A DNA stretch of 64,000 nt from Deltaproteobacteria bacterium. GTDB lineage: Bacteria; Myxococcota; UBA727; VGSZ01. The notes below the pieces were generated by a model that made no database searches, had not been told where the DNA came from, and saw nothing but the letters and a program-made list of their open reading frames with translations. Location: positions 463,604 through 527,603 of the forward strand of contig JACOUT010000002.1 in assembly GCA_016177705.1 (NCBI GenBank), in the 5' to 3' direction. A program made the position numbers and the translations under genes. This document shows, piece after piece, positions 49,938 to 58,736 of the stretch (position 1 is the stretch's first letter; every line of letters starts with the position of its first letter).

Positions 49938-51065
49938 TCAGCCTTCCATCAGCTTCTTGAAGGGGGCGCGCGCCGTCGGCGGCAACACCTCTTCCACGAG
50001 CTTCTGATCGAAGCGCGCGCCTTCGGCCACGCGGCGGCGCAGTTGCACGAAGTCGATCTCGCGCTCCTTGCCCTCGCCGAAGTGGAATGCCGGGAAGCCC
50101 GCCATCGCCTCGGTGTTCATGTTGAGCGACAGCCAGCTGCGGCTGGTCTCGCAGTTCTTCTGCCACGCCTCGAGCTTCTTCTTCCTGAAGCTCTCGAGCG
50201 TCTTTCGCGTGCAGTCGGGGAAGGTGTAGAGCAGCTTGGTGACGAGGGCGCTCACCGCCTTGTCGAGCAGCGACAGGTCGATCGCGCACTCGCTCGCTGT
50301 CGCCTTTGCCTTCTCTTTGTCCGCACCCTCCTTGAAGTCGCCGTAGACCACGCGGCCGTACTCGTCGAGGAAGCGGTCGGTGACGACGTACGGGTTGGCG
50401 ATGAAGGTGCCGTCCTTCTTCTTGTGCACCGGCACCACCTCGTTGACCACGCCATAGTGCATCGCCTTGTGCGCCGACCAGGGCTCGCACAGCACCAGCG
50501 ACTCGGGCGCGCGCCCCACGCCGACGTAGAGGTCGAGGAAGTCGGTGCTGCCGCCGTCGGGCGCGGAGCCGTGCTTCGGACCCGCCTGGCCGTAGCGCGC
50601 GTGGTCACCGGTGACGGTGAAGTCGCAGGCCATGCCGATCTCCTGCCCACCGCCGATGCGCATGCCGTTGGCGCGGCACACGACCGGCTTGTCGCAGAGC
50701 AGGATGTTCGTCACCATGTCGTTGAACAGCCGCATGTACTGCGCGTACTCCTGCGGGCGACCGGCGTAGTAGGTGGTGTACTCCTCGGTGTTGCCGCCGG
50801 TGCAGAAGGCGCGGTCGCCCACCCCGGTGAAGACGACGGCGACGGCGCGGCGGTCGCAGCTCGCGCGACGGAAGGCCAGGATGACCTCCTTGACCGTGTC
50901 CGTCGTGTAGCTGTTGAGCTGCTTGGGGTTGTTGAGCGAGATCCACACCTGGTGCAGGCCGGACACCTCTTTGCCCGCGTTGTCGAGCACCGGCTTGGTC
51001 TCGTACTTGATGCTCGAGAAGGTGACGTCGGCGACGAGCTCGTGGTTCCTGAGGCTGAGGGCCAT
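49938..51065 (-). CDS. oah: 6-oxocyclohex-1-ene-1-carbonyl-CoA hydrolase (ring opening)
   Basis: 375 residues from ATG 51065, with AGGAG 7 bases upstream; the open frame extending to 51647 is a shadow of had. A long crotonase-family enzyme: LNNPKQLNSYTTDTV, FTGVGDRAFCTGGNTEEYTTYYAGRP (oxyanion loop), CRANGMRIGGGQEIGMACDF, GPKHGSAPDGGSTDFLDLY. These segments and the length of about 375 match the ring-cleaving hydrolase of the benzoyl-CoA pathway rather than ordinary hydratases. It adds two waters and opens the ring to 3-hydroxypimelyl-CoA. It lies 32 bases after had. Confidence 0.94.
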   Translation of the reverse strand: MALSLRNHELVADVTFSSIKYETKPVLDNAGKEVSGLHQVWISLNNPKQLNSYTTDTVKEVILAFRRASCDRRAVAVVFTGVGDRAFCTGGNTEEYTTYYAGRPQEYAQYMRLFNDMVTNILLCDKPVVCRANGMRIGGGQEIGMACDFTVTGDHARYGQAGPKHGSAPDGGSTDFLDLYVGVGRAPESLVLCEPWSAHKAMHYGVVNEVVPVHKKKDGTFIANPYVVTDRFLDEYGRVVYGDFKEGADKEKAKATASECAIDLSLLDKAVSALVTKLLYTFPDCTRKTLESFRKKKLEAWQKNCETSRSWLSLNMNTEAMAGFPAFHFGEGKEREIDFVQLRRRVAEGARFDQKLVEEVLPPTARAPFKKLMEG

Positions 51066-51097
51066 GGTTCGCTCCTGTTCGAACGGCAGAAGAAGAC

Positions 51098-52159
51098 TCA
51101 GAGACGGGGATCGAGGGTGACGCGGCGGGTGAGCTTGTGCGCGCGCATGTCGTCGAGCACGGCGTTGACCTCGCGCATCGGGCGCACCTCGCAGAAGGGC
51201 GCGAGCGCGATCGAGCCTTTGGCGATCAGCTTGAGCACCTCCGGGTACTGCTCTGGCGGGCAGCCCCAGGTGCCGTGCACGGTGGCGTCGAACGCCATCA
51301 GGTTCGACAGCCGCACGTTGACACGCTCGGGCGTGAAGCCGACCTGCACCATGGTCGAGCCGCGGCCGATCCGGGAGAAGGCGATCTCCTGCGTCGCCGG
51401 CAGGCCGGCGCACTCGAAGATGCGCGTGCGCCACGACTCGGCGCCGAAGCCCTTGGCGAGCTTGCTCGTCTCCTCGCGCACCGCCTTCACGTCCTTGCCG
51501 CGCGTGTTGACGGTGGCAGCGGCGCCATGCTTGGCCATGAGCGCGAGGCGCTCGTCGGCGACGTCGAGCGCGATGACCTTGGCGCCCAGCGCCGCGCACG
51601 CCTGGATGACGAAGCCGCCGACGCCGCCGGCGCCAACCACGTAGCACAGGTCACCGTCGCCCACTTGCGCGCGGCGCGTCGCCTGCCACGCCGTGGAAAC
51701 CGCGTCGGCCACCACCGAGTACATGCGCACGTCGACGCCGCCGGTCTCGGTCAGCACCTGCAAGGGGCGCGCGGGCACCAGCATGTGCGTGGCGAACGCG
51801 CCGTGGATGTCGTTGCCCGGCATCTTCTGTTTGGGGCAGGCGTTACCGCGCCCCATCTTGCACAGCGCGCACTCGCCACACGGCAGCACCGCCGGCACCA
51901 CCACGGTCTTGCCGATCAGTGCCTTGAAGGAGTCGCCCGCCTCGAGGACGCGTCCCACCGCCTCGTGGCCGAGCACCAGCGGCAAGGGCAGGTTCGGGCG
52001 CACGCCGCCGTCGGCGAAGCCGAGGTCGGTGTGGCACAGGCCGTTGCCCCACACCTCGATGACCGCCTCGCCCGGACCGGGCGCGGGGATGGGCAGCTCG
52101 CGCTCGACGAGGGGGGCCTTGGGCTCGACGAGAAACCAGGCCTTGGCGGTGATGGTCAT
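51098..52159 (-). CDS. had: 6-hydroxycyclohex-1-ene-1-carbonyl-CoA dehydrogenase
   Basis: 353 residues, the first gene of the operon. Zinc-type medium-chain alcohol dehydrogenase: catalytic zinc ligands in GLCHTDLGF and LGHEAVGRV, structural-zinc cysteines in LPCGECALCKMGRGNACPK, and Rossmann VVGAGGVGGFVIQACAALGAKVIALD. It oxidises the hydroxy group to 6-oxocyclohex-1-ene-1-carbonyl-CoA with NAD+. Position immediately upstream of oah and dch fixes the assignment. The promoter/operator region lies just upstream at 52196-52228. Confidence 0.93.
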   Translation of the reverse strand: MTITAKAWFLVEPKAPLVERELPIPAPGPGEAVIEVWGNGLCHTDLGFADGGVRPNLPLPLVLGHEAVGRVLEAGDSFKALIGKTVVVPAVLPCGECALCKMGRGNACPKQKMPGNDIHGAFATHMLVPARPLQVLTETGGVDVRMYSVVADAVSTAWQATRRAQVGDGDLCYVVGAGGVGGFVIQACAALGAKVIALDVADERLALMAKHGAAATVNTRGKDVKAVREETSKLAKGFGAESWRTRIFECAGLPATQEIAFSRIGRGSTMVQVGFTPERVNVRLSNLMAFDATVHGTWGCPPEQYPEVLKLIAKGSIALAPFCEVRPMREVNAVLDDMRAHKLTRRVTLDPRL

Positions 52160-52195
52160 GGACGCCTCGCGCGCGATCGGGAGATCGTTTGTTAC

Positions 52196-52228
52196 ATGAA
52201 CGTTCGTTCATGGAACCTGGCCTGTCAA
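52196..52228 (-). promoter_or_regulatory. probable promoter and TetR operator of the benzoyl-CoA operon
   Basis: On the minus strand TTGACA (52228-52223), a perfect -35 hexamer, is followed 11 bases later by ATGAACGAACGTTCAT (52211-52196): half-sites ATGAAC and GTTCAT with a 4-base centre. No good -10 is seen at 17 bases, but the palindrome covers that position, so binding would block RNA polymerase. Size and symmetry fit TetR-family operators. The had ATG follows 37 bases further on. The AT-rich patch stands out from its surroundings. Confidence 0.62.
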
Positions 52229-52277
52229 GCCGGCGCGCGGGCGCGTCCGGATGCGGTGCCCGGGCGCTATCGACCGG

Positions 52278-54500
52278 CTACTCGAGCACGATCACGCGTG
52301 CGGTCAGCGGCAGGCGCGCCCCGTGCACCGTCTGTGGCCGGCCCTCGCGCGCCAGCTCGCGCGGCAGCAGCGGCACGGTGGCGCCGTCGACAATGGCGCG
52401 CTCGAACGCGCGCGGCGCGCGCAGCTCGAAGTCCTGTTGGGCGGGCGTGAAGTCGCTTTCGCGCTGGGTCAGCCGAAGGCGCAGCCGGCCACCCAGATCC
52501 TCGGTCACCACGTCAAGCAAGAAGCGCTTGCCGTCGGCCGCGACGCCGTCATCGAGGAACAGCGAGCCCCTGCCCGGCGCGCCGGGCGGCGGCGCCGTCA
52601 CCTCGAGCGCGAGCGCGCCCCTGAGCGTCTCCTCGGCGTTCCTGCCGGGGGCGAGCGTGAACAGCGCGCTGCCGGCCTTGAGGAACAGCGGCAAGGTGCC
52701 GAGCGGCGCCTTGCGCTCGACGACGCGCCCGCCCGCGAGCACCTCGCCGGTGTCGAAGTCGATCCACGCGCCTGCCGGCAGCGCGACCGCGCGCCTGCTC
52801 GCGCCGGCCTCGAGCACCGGCGCGGCGAGCAGCACGTCGCCGAGCATGAATTGGTCGAGCACGCCCGGCGCGCCGGCGTCGTGCTCGAGCCACAGCGGCC
52901 GCACCATCGGCAGACCGGTCTCGTGTGCTTCGAGCGCCAAGCGATAAAGAAGCGGCAGCAATTGGTAGCGCCGCATCATCTGGCGTCGACACAGCTCGAG
53001 CGCTTGCTTGCCGAACGACCACGGCTCCTGCCGCGGCGAGTAGAGCGTCGTGTGCACGCGCATGAACGGCAGCAGCGCGCCGAGCTCCATCCAGCGCACG
53101 AACAGCTCGGCGGGCGGCCGCCACTTGACCGCGCCGAACTTGCCGGGGCGCCCGCCAAAGCCGCCGATGTCGGCGCCGCACACAGGGACGCCCGACAGCC
53201 CCAGGTTGACGACGTCGTTCAAGTTCCTGCGCAGGTGCTGCCACGTCGACAGGTTGTCGCCGGTCCACACCGCCGCGTGGCGCTGGATGCCCAAGGACGC
53301 CGAGCGCGTGAGCACGAAGGGGCGCTCGTGCGGCCGCGCCGAGGTCAGCGCCTGCACGGTCGCCTGCGCCATCAGGTTCGCATAGAGATTGCGCACGCGT
53401 CGGTGTGGCACCTCGCCATACTCGCCGTGCCGCAGGTCCTCGGCGAGCGGGTCCGAGGTGTCGGCGACCTTGAGCACCGGATCGTTCATATCGTTCCAGA
53501 AGCCGGCGACGCCCGCCTCGAGCAGCGGCGCGTGGAAGCGCGCCCAGGCGTCGCGCGCCTTGCCCTGCGTGAAGTCGGGGAACACCGTTGCACCCGGCCA
53601 GACCTTGCCCTGGTAGATCTGCTTGTCGCTGGTGGTGCAGAAGATGCCCGCACGCTTGCCCTCGTCATAGACGGGGTACGGCGCCACCGAGACGCCGGGG
53701 TCGATGATGGCGAGCGTGCGAAAGCCGAGCGCGCGCAGCTCGTCGTGCATCACGCGCGGCTGCGGGAAACGCTCCGGGCTGAAGGTGAAGACCCGATAGC
53801 GGTCCATGTAGTGGATATCGAGGTGCACGACGTCGGCGGGCAGCGACTCCTTACGGAACCTCTTGGCGACGTCGAGCACCGCCTGCTGCGTCTTGTAGCT
53901 CCAGCGGCTCTGGTGGAAACCGAGCGCCCAGGCGGGCGGCAACGCGGACCTGCCGACGAGCGCGCCCAGGTCGGAAAGGATCTGCGCGGGCGTGCCGCGC
54001 AACACCACCACGTCGACCGGGCTCTTCTCGGTGTCGCAGGCGCCGCGCAACGTGACCGCGGTGTCGCCCACGTCGACGTCGAGCGGGAAGCTGGTGGCGA
54101 CGAGCACGGCGAAGGTGGTGCCCGCGTCCTTGACCCAAAAGAGCGGGAAAGCGCCGTAGCCGGCGCCCTCGATGCCGAAGAACAACGTGTCCCGCGTCAT
54201 CAAGCGAAAGCGCGTGCCGTTCTTGGCCGCCTGGCCGGTGGCGGCTCCGAAGCCGAACACGCGCGCGCCGCGCGGGATCTCGACGGAGAGGAGATAGGGC
54301 TCGATGCGCGCGGTGGCAACGAGCGGACCGGCGGCACCGTCCAGAAGCACGTAGCGGTCGCCGACGGCCTCGAGTTGCAGCGCGGGGTCGGCCTCGAAGC
54401 GCGGCGCCCCCGGCGCGAACATGACGGCGTCGGGCCACGACTCGCTGCCGAGGACGAGCCGCACCATGCGGCCGGCGCGCCCGAAGCGCGTCAAGCTCAC
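52278..54500 (-). CDS. glycoside hydrolase family 31 alpha-glycosidase
   Basis: 740 residues from GTG 54500, overlapping the stop of the upstream TPR gene (GTGA). Family marks: ALGFHQSRWSYKTQQ, VVHLDIHYMDRYRVFTF, nucleophile Asp in GFWNDMNDP (usual WNDMNEP), acid/base Asp in AVWTGDNLSTW, and GVPVCGADIGGFGG. Members cleave alpha-glucosides or alpha-xylosides; the Glu-to-Asp change after DMN is at a usually fixed site. There is no signal peptide, so it is cytosolic. Operon with the TPR protein; separate from the benzoyl-CoA operon, whose promoter lies downstream. Confidence 0.92.
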   Translation of the reverse strand: MSLTRFGRAGRMVRLVLGSESWPDAVMFAPGAPRFEADPALQLEAVGDRYVLLDGAAGPLVATARIEPYLLSVEIPRGARVFGFGAATGQAAKNGTRFRLMTRDTLFFGIEGAGYGAFPLFWVKDAGTTFAVLVATSFPLDVDVGDTAVTLRGACDTEKSPVDVVVLRGTPAQILSDLGALVGRSALPPAWALGFHQSRWSYKTQQAVLDVAKRFRKESLPADVVHLDIHYMDRYRVFTFSPERFPQPRVMHDELRALGFRTLAIIDPGVSVAPYPVYDEGKRAGIFCTTSDKQIYQGKVWPGATVFPDFTQGKARDAWARFHAPLLEAGVAGFWNDMNDPVLKVADTSDPLAEDLRHGEYGEVPHRRVRNLYANLMAQATVQALTSARPHERPFVLTRSASLGIQRHAAVWTGDNLSTWQHLRRNLNDVVNLGLSGVPVCGADIGGFGGRPGKFGAVKWRPPAELFVRWMELGALLPFMRVHTTLYSPRQEPWSFGKQALELCRRQMMRRYQLLPLLYRLALEAHETGLPMVRPLWLEHDAGAPGVLDQFMLGDVLLAAPVLEAGASRRAVALPAGAWIDFDTGEVLAGGRVVERKAPLGTLPLFLKAGSALFTLAPGRNAEETLRGALALEVTAPPPGAPGRGSLFLDDGVAADGKRFLLDVVTEDLGGRLRLRLTQRESDFTPAQQDFELRAPRAFERAIVDGATVPLLPRELAREGRPQTVHGARLPLTARVIVLE

Positions 54501-55354
54501 GCCGCCGCCGACGGCGCGATCTCCCGCATGAGCGCGCGCGCCTTCTCGGCGTACAACGTGCGCCCGCTCTCGATCAGTTGGAGTTGCCCCTTGGCCTCGC
54601 GCTCGCGCCCGAGGTCGAGATAGGCGCGCGCCAGATGGTAGCGGGTGAATTCAATGTCGCCCGGCCGCAGGTGCTGGCGCTCGCGCAGCGCGGCGTCGAG
54701 GCGCTCGATGGCGGTTTCGGGCTCCTTCCGCGCCAGGTGCACCACGCCGAGCGTGCGCAGCGCGAACTGGCGATCGGCCTGGCTCGCGAGCTGCAGCGCC
54801 TTCTCCCCGTACTCCTTGGCGAGGTCGAGGTCGATCTTTAGGCCCGAGAGCGTGAACGCGTAGTTGTTGAACCAGAGCGCGCGGTCTGCGGTAGGGAGCT
54901 TCTGCGGATCGATGGAGTCGAGCGCCTCGCGCGCCGCCACCAGATCGCCGCGCTCGCAGTAGATGGCCGCGGGCACGAGCTTGGCGGCCTCGTCGCCCGG
55001 GTTCGCCTGCAGGTGGCGCTCGAGCGCGTCGCGCGCCTCGTCGAAGCGGCCGCCGGCGAACAAGCTCGCCACCAACAGGCGACTCGCCTGCGGGTCGTCG
55101 CTCTCGAAGCGGAGCACGCGGCGGCAGGTCTCGGCGGCGCGGTTGTGGTCGCCCGCCTGGTGCGCGTGCACCGCCTCCTGGAACAACAGCCGCGAGAACT
55201 GCATGCGCCGGCGCGGCGGAAGCTGGTTCGGCTCGACGCGCCAGGCCTCGCGCAGCTTGCCCTTGCGCATCAGCCAACTGCCGAACGCGATCGGGCCGTA
55301 GACCGCCACGGTGCCCGCCACCACCACCAAGACCACTAGGATCACGGCCTGCAT
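54497..55354 (-). CDS. membrane-anchored TPR-repeat protein
   Basis: 285 residues from ATG 55354 (GAAGAGA upstream). An N-terminal helix (3-24: AVILVVLVVVAGTVAVYGPIAF) anchors it with the C-terminus probably cytosolic. It is followed by about five TPR-like helical pairs: LLFQEAVHAHQAGDHNRAAETCRRVL, RLLVASLFAGGRFDEARDALERHL, and TLGVVHLARKEPETAIERLDAAL. Likely a scaffold. It shares an overlapping junction with the GH31 gene. Function unknown. Confidence 0.8.
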   Translation of the reverse strand: MQAVILVVLVVVAGTVAVYGPIAFGSWLMRKGKLREAWRVEPNQLPPRRRMQFSRLLFQEAVHAHQAGDHNRAAETCRRVLRFESDDPQASRLLVASLFAGGRFDEARDALERHLQANPGDEAAKLVPAAIYCERGDLVAAREALDSIDPQKLPTADRALWFNNYAFTLSGLKIDLDLAKEYGEKALQLASQADRQFALRTLGVVHLARKEPETAIERLDAALRERQHLRPGDIEFTRYHLARAYLDLGREREAKGQLQLIESGRTLYAEKARALMREIAPSAAA

Positions 55355-55493
55355 CAGTCTCTTCGCCCTGCCCGCCTGCCCTCGTCTCGGCGGCGTCTCC
55401 CCGAATCTAACGCATTCGCCGCCCGGTGCAGCCATCCGGCGGCGCGACGGGACAGGACCAGGATCACCCGGTCCCCGCCCCCGCCTTTGGCGG

Positions 55494-57527
55494 TCAGCTC
55501 GGCAGCTTGGCCTTCTCTGGTCGGCTCGGCTCGTCCAGCTTGGGCCGCCGCTTCCGGCCCGACAGGTCGGCGGCCAGCACCACCCGGTCGCGGCCGCGCT
55601 GCTTGGCCTGGTAGGCGGCCTTGTCGGCGGCGTTGAGCAGCACGTCCACCGGGCTGCCTTCGATGGCCGGGGGCATGTCGTCCGGGTAGACGGCCAGGCC
55701 CACCGAGATCGAGAGCTGGCCGAGCGGCTGCCCGTCCGCGCCCGGCACGGCGATGGCGCGCACCGCGCGCAGCAGCTTCTCGGCGACGTCGAGGCCGGCG
55801 ACCTCGTCGGTGCGCGGCAGCACCACGCAGAATTCCTCGCCGCCGAAGCGCGCCACCGCGTCCACCTTGCGGATCGAGCTGCCGAGCGCCTGGGCCACCG
55901 AGCGCAGCGCCTCGTCGCCGAGCAGGTGGCCCATGCGGTCGTTGTACTGCTTGAAGTGATCGACATCGAGCATCAGCACCACGAGCGGCGTGGTGAAGCG
56001 CTGGGCGCGCACCAGCTCGGCGTCGAGGATGCGGTTGAGCGCCCGGCGGTTCATCAAGCCGGTGAGCGCGTCGGTCACCGACAGCTCGAGCGTCTGCTGG
56101 TAGAGGTCGGCGTTGACCACCGCCATGGCCGCCTGCGCGCCGAGCGCCTGCAGCAGCGCGACGTCGTCGCTGTCGAAGGACCGCGCGCCGGTGGCGTAGA
56201 AGGTGAGCACACCCACCACGCGCCCCTTGTGCAGCATGGGCGCGCACAACAGGGAGCCCGTCACGATCGGCAACTGCTTGCCGCGCAGCTCGCGCACGTG
56301 CTGCGGCGGATCGGCCAGATCGTTCACCAGCACCGGCGCTCCGGTCTCGGCGACCAGCCCGACCACCCCCTCGCCGACCGCGTAGGACGCCGCCGCTACA
56401 TCGGCTCGATCGAGGGCGCCGGCGGCGTATCCCACCTGCAACACCGGCTCGCCCTGCTCATTTTCGCGCACGAGCCACACGGCGAAGTCGGAGCGGCCGA
56501 GGTTGTCGGCCACCAGGCGAGCCAAGCGCTCCACCAAGGCACCCTTGTCGAGCGTGGAGCCCAGCCGGTGCGCCGCCTCCATCAGCAGGCTCTGGCCCTG
56601 CACGCGGCGCTGGAGCGCGGTGTTCGAGAGCTGCAAGCGTTCGGCGGCGTCCTCGAGCTGCTTCTTCATCGCCACCTGCGCCTGCGCCGACTTGAGCGCG
56701 CCCTCGCGCTCGATCTCGCTCGCCTTCAGGTTGGTAATGGCGCGCAGCATCTGGTTGAAGGCCATCGACAGCTCGCCGAGCTCGTCGTTGCCCTCGACGC
56801 GCGCGCGCACCAGGAAGTCGCCCTGCTGCGCGCGGCGCATCAAGCGAGCCAGCCGCGCCACCGGGCGCGCCACCATGCGGTTGGTGGCGAAGAACACCAG
56901 CGCCGCCAGCATCGCGAAGGCCACCGCCAGGGAGCCTGCGTAGAGCAGGTGGAAGCGCGTGAACGCCGACTGGGCGACCTGGCGGGCGACCGCCACCTGC
57001 ACCACGCCCACCGGATCCTGCTGGCCGGCGTGACACTGCTGGCACGCCTGGGTGAAGGGCATGGCGTAGCTGACCACCAGCTCATCCTCGACGACTGAGG
57101 CGTCGCGCATGCGGCGCGGCACCTCGCGCTGCGTGCCGACGCGCCCAGGTCGGGTGGAGCGCTGCACGCGCCCCTGGTGGTCGAGCACGTCGATCCACTC
57201 GACGCTCTCGGCGTGGGTCAGTTGCGCAAGGATCTCCTCGGCGCGGTGCACGCGCTCGGGGACGGCGGCCGGCAGCTCCCCGTCGGCGGGCGGCTCGGGC
57301 TGCCCGGGCGGCGCCACTTGGTAGGTGGCGGCCACCGCCTCGGCGAGCAGGCCGATCTGGTCGGAGGCGACGCGCGCGACCGTGGCCCGCTCGACGGGTT
57401 CGAGCAGCAAGAGCGCGCCCACGCCGAGCGCCACGGCAGCGCCGGCGCACACGAGCGCGAGGCGCGTGCCGATGCGGCGCCTGACGCGCGCCTCACCTTC
57501 GCCGGAATCGGGCGCGCTCTCACTCAT
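55494..57527 (-). CDS. diguanylate cyclase with periplasmic c-heme domain, HAMP and GAF
   Basis: 677 residues. Transmembrane helices at about 22-43 and 194-216 flank a periplasmic sensor with one c-type heme motif CQQCH (162-166). Then HAMP (about 217-270), coiled coil, a GAF domain (about 310-480) and a GGDEF domain. The active site reads FGGEEF, a functional variant, preceded by SVTDALTGLMNRRALN and DVDHFKQYNDRMGH. An inhibitory I-site RKVD lies five residues before it, so product feedback is likely. It makes c-di-GMP in response to a heme-sensed signal (redox, NO, O2). The second heme-linked sensor in this window. Confidence 0.92.
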   Translation of the reverse strand: MSESAPDSGEGEARVRRRIGTRLALVCAGAAVALGVGALLLLEPVERATVARVASDQIGLLAEAVAATYQVAPPGQPEPPADGELPAAVPERVHRAEEILAQLTHAESVEWIDVLDHQGRVQRSTRPGRVGTQREVPRRMRDASVVEDELVVSYAMPFTQACQQCHAGQQDPVGVVQVAVARQVAQSAFTRFHLLYAGSLAVAFAMLAALVFFATNRMVARPVARLARLMRRAQQGDFLVRARVEGNDELGELSMAFNQMLRAITNLKASEIEREGALKSAQAQVAMKKQLEDAAERLQLSNTALQRRVQGQSLLMEAAHRLGSTLDKGALVERLARLVADNLGRSDFAVWLVRENEQGEPVLQVGYAAGALDRADVAAASYAVGEGVVGLVAETGAPVLVNDLADPPQHVRELRGKQLPIVTGSLLCAPMLHKGRVVGVLTFYATGARSFDSDDVALLQALGAQAAMAVVNADLYQQTLELSVTDALTGLMNRRALNRILDAELVRAQRFTTPLVVLMLDVDHFKQYNDRMGHLLGDEALRSVAQALGSSIRKVDAVARFGGEEFCVVLPRTDEVAGLDVAEKLLRAVRAIAVPGADGQPLGQLSISVGLAVYPDDMPPAIEGSPVDVLLNAADKAAYQAKQRGRDRVVLAADLSGRKRRPKLDEPSRPEKAKLPS

Positions 57528-57564
57528 CGCCGCTCGCTGCTCCTGCTGCCGTGCTCCCCGGAGT

Positions 57565-58662
57565 CTAGCGTCCGCGCGCCAGCTCGGCGTCGATCGCGGC
57601 CGCCAGCGCCTCCTCGGACGGGTTGCCCAGGTGTGGGCGTCCGTTGACGAAGAAGCTCGGCGTCCCCTCGATGCCGAGATCGGTGGCCTCCTTCAGGTCG
57701 GCCTCCACCTCGGCGGCGGTCTCGCCCTTGCTGATGCAGCTCTCGAGCTTGGCGACGTCGAGGCCGAGCTCCTTGCCGTGCGCCAACATCGACTCGGCGT
57801 CGAGGCTGTTTTGCGCCGCGTACAGCTTGTCGTGCATCTCCCAGAACTTGCCCTGGCGCCCGGCGCACTGCGCGGCCTGCGCAGCGCGGTCGGCGTCGGG
57901 GTGGATGCTGCGCAGCGGAAAGTTCCGGTAGGCAAACTCGACGCGATCGCCGTAGCGCTTGGCGAGCGCGCGCATGGCGTCGGCGGCGCGGCTGCAATAG
58001 GGGCACTGATAGTCGGCGAACTCGACCACCCTAACCTTCGCGCCGGCGGCGCCCTTCTTGCCCGCCCAGGCAGGCAGGTCGATGTCGCGCGGCGGCGAGC
58101 GCACGTCCGGCAGCGAGCGCTCGAGCTTGGCGGCGGCCTTGAGGCCGTCGAACAGCGCGCGCGCGCTCTCCTCTGCGCGCTGCTGCTGCATCATCATCAC
58201 CACCCGCTGCTTGACCACCTCGAGCGGCGGCGCGTCGGGCGGCCTGATGGAGTCGTAGAAGCCCTGAATCTCGGCGTCGGTCGGCACGGTGGCGCGCTTC
58301 TCGATCTCGGCGCGCACCCAGGCGTCTGGCTCCACGCCCGCCTTGGCCGCCGCGGCGTTCACGAGCTGCTCGGTGACGTAGGCGTCGAGCGCGCGGCTGC
58401 GCAGCCCGTGGACGGCGTCGCAGTACTCCCACAGCGCCTTCTCCTCGGCGCGCCTGGCCTCGTCACCGAGGTCGGCGAGCTTGATGGTGGCGCCGTCGAG
58501 CGTGCCGACCACGGTCTCGGGGGCGAGCGCCAGCGAGGCCTCGGCGCAGGTGGTGGCGGCGCGCCCTTGCGGTGCGACCACGGGCTTGGTCTCCGTCGTG
58601 GTGCACGAGGCGGCGAGCGAGACAGCGGCCAGCGCGGCCGCGCCGGTGAGGAGGTGCGTCAT
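57565..58662 (-). CDS. DsbA-like thiol oxidoreductase lipoprotein
   Basis: 365 residues. Leader with lipobox LAASC (Cys20). A helical N-terminal region of about 180 residues (AYVTEQLVNAAAAKAGVEPDAWV, EIQGFYDSIRPPD, resembling SurA/PpiC-type chaperone segments) precedes a thioredoxin-fold DsbA-like domain with FADYQCPYCSRAADAM (CPYC active site), YRNFPLRSIHPDADRAAQAAQC and GIEGTPSFFVNGRP (cis-Pro loop). Expected role: disulfide formation or isomerisation in the periplasm. It ends 37 bases from the diguanylate cyclase start. Confidence 0.88.
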   Translation of the reverse strand: MTHLLTGAAALAAVSLAASCTTTETKPVVAPQGRAATTCAEASLALAPETVVGTLDGATIKLADLGDEARRAEEKALWEYCDAVHGLRSRALDAYVTEQLVNAAAAKAGVEPDAWVRAEIEKRATVPTDAEIQGFYDSIRPPDAPPLEVVKQRVVMMMQQQRAEESARALFDGLKAAAKLERSLPDVRSPPRDIDLPAWAGKKGAAGAKVRVVEFADYQCPYCSRAADAMRALAKRYGDRVEFAYRNFPLRSIHPDADRAAQAAQCAGRQGKFWEMHDKLYAAQNSLDAESMLAHGKELGLDVAKLESCISKGETAAEVEADLKEATDLGIEGTPSFFVNGRPHLGNPSEEALAAAIDAELARGR

Positions 58663-58736
58663 GGCGTCACCCTAGCAGCGCGTCGTGCCGGGGCAATCAC
58701 AGGTTGGCAGGGCGCAAGGGGGCGCCGCTCGCTCGG

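Noticed and set aside
51066..51647. Upstream extension of the oah frame
   Set aside because: Overlaps had in another frame; the ATG at 51065 has AGGAG and starts the conserved protein.
52251..54623. 790-codon plus-strand open frame
   Set aside because: Antisense to the GH31 gene, which has full catalytic motifs; the frame's translation is low-complexity.
55311..57098. 595-codon plus-strand open frame
   Set aside because: Antisense to the diguanylate cyclase; no domain is recognisable.
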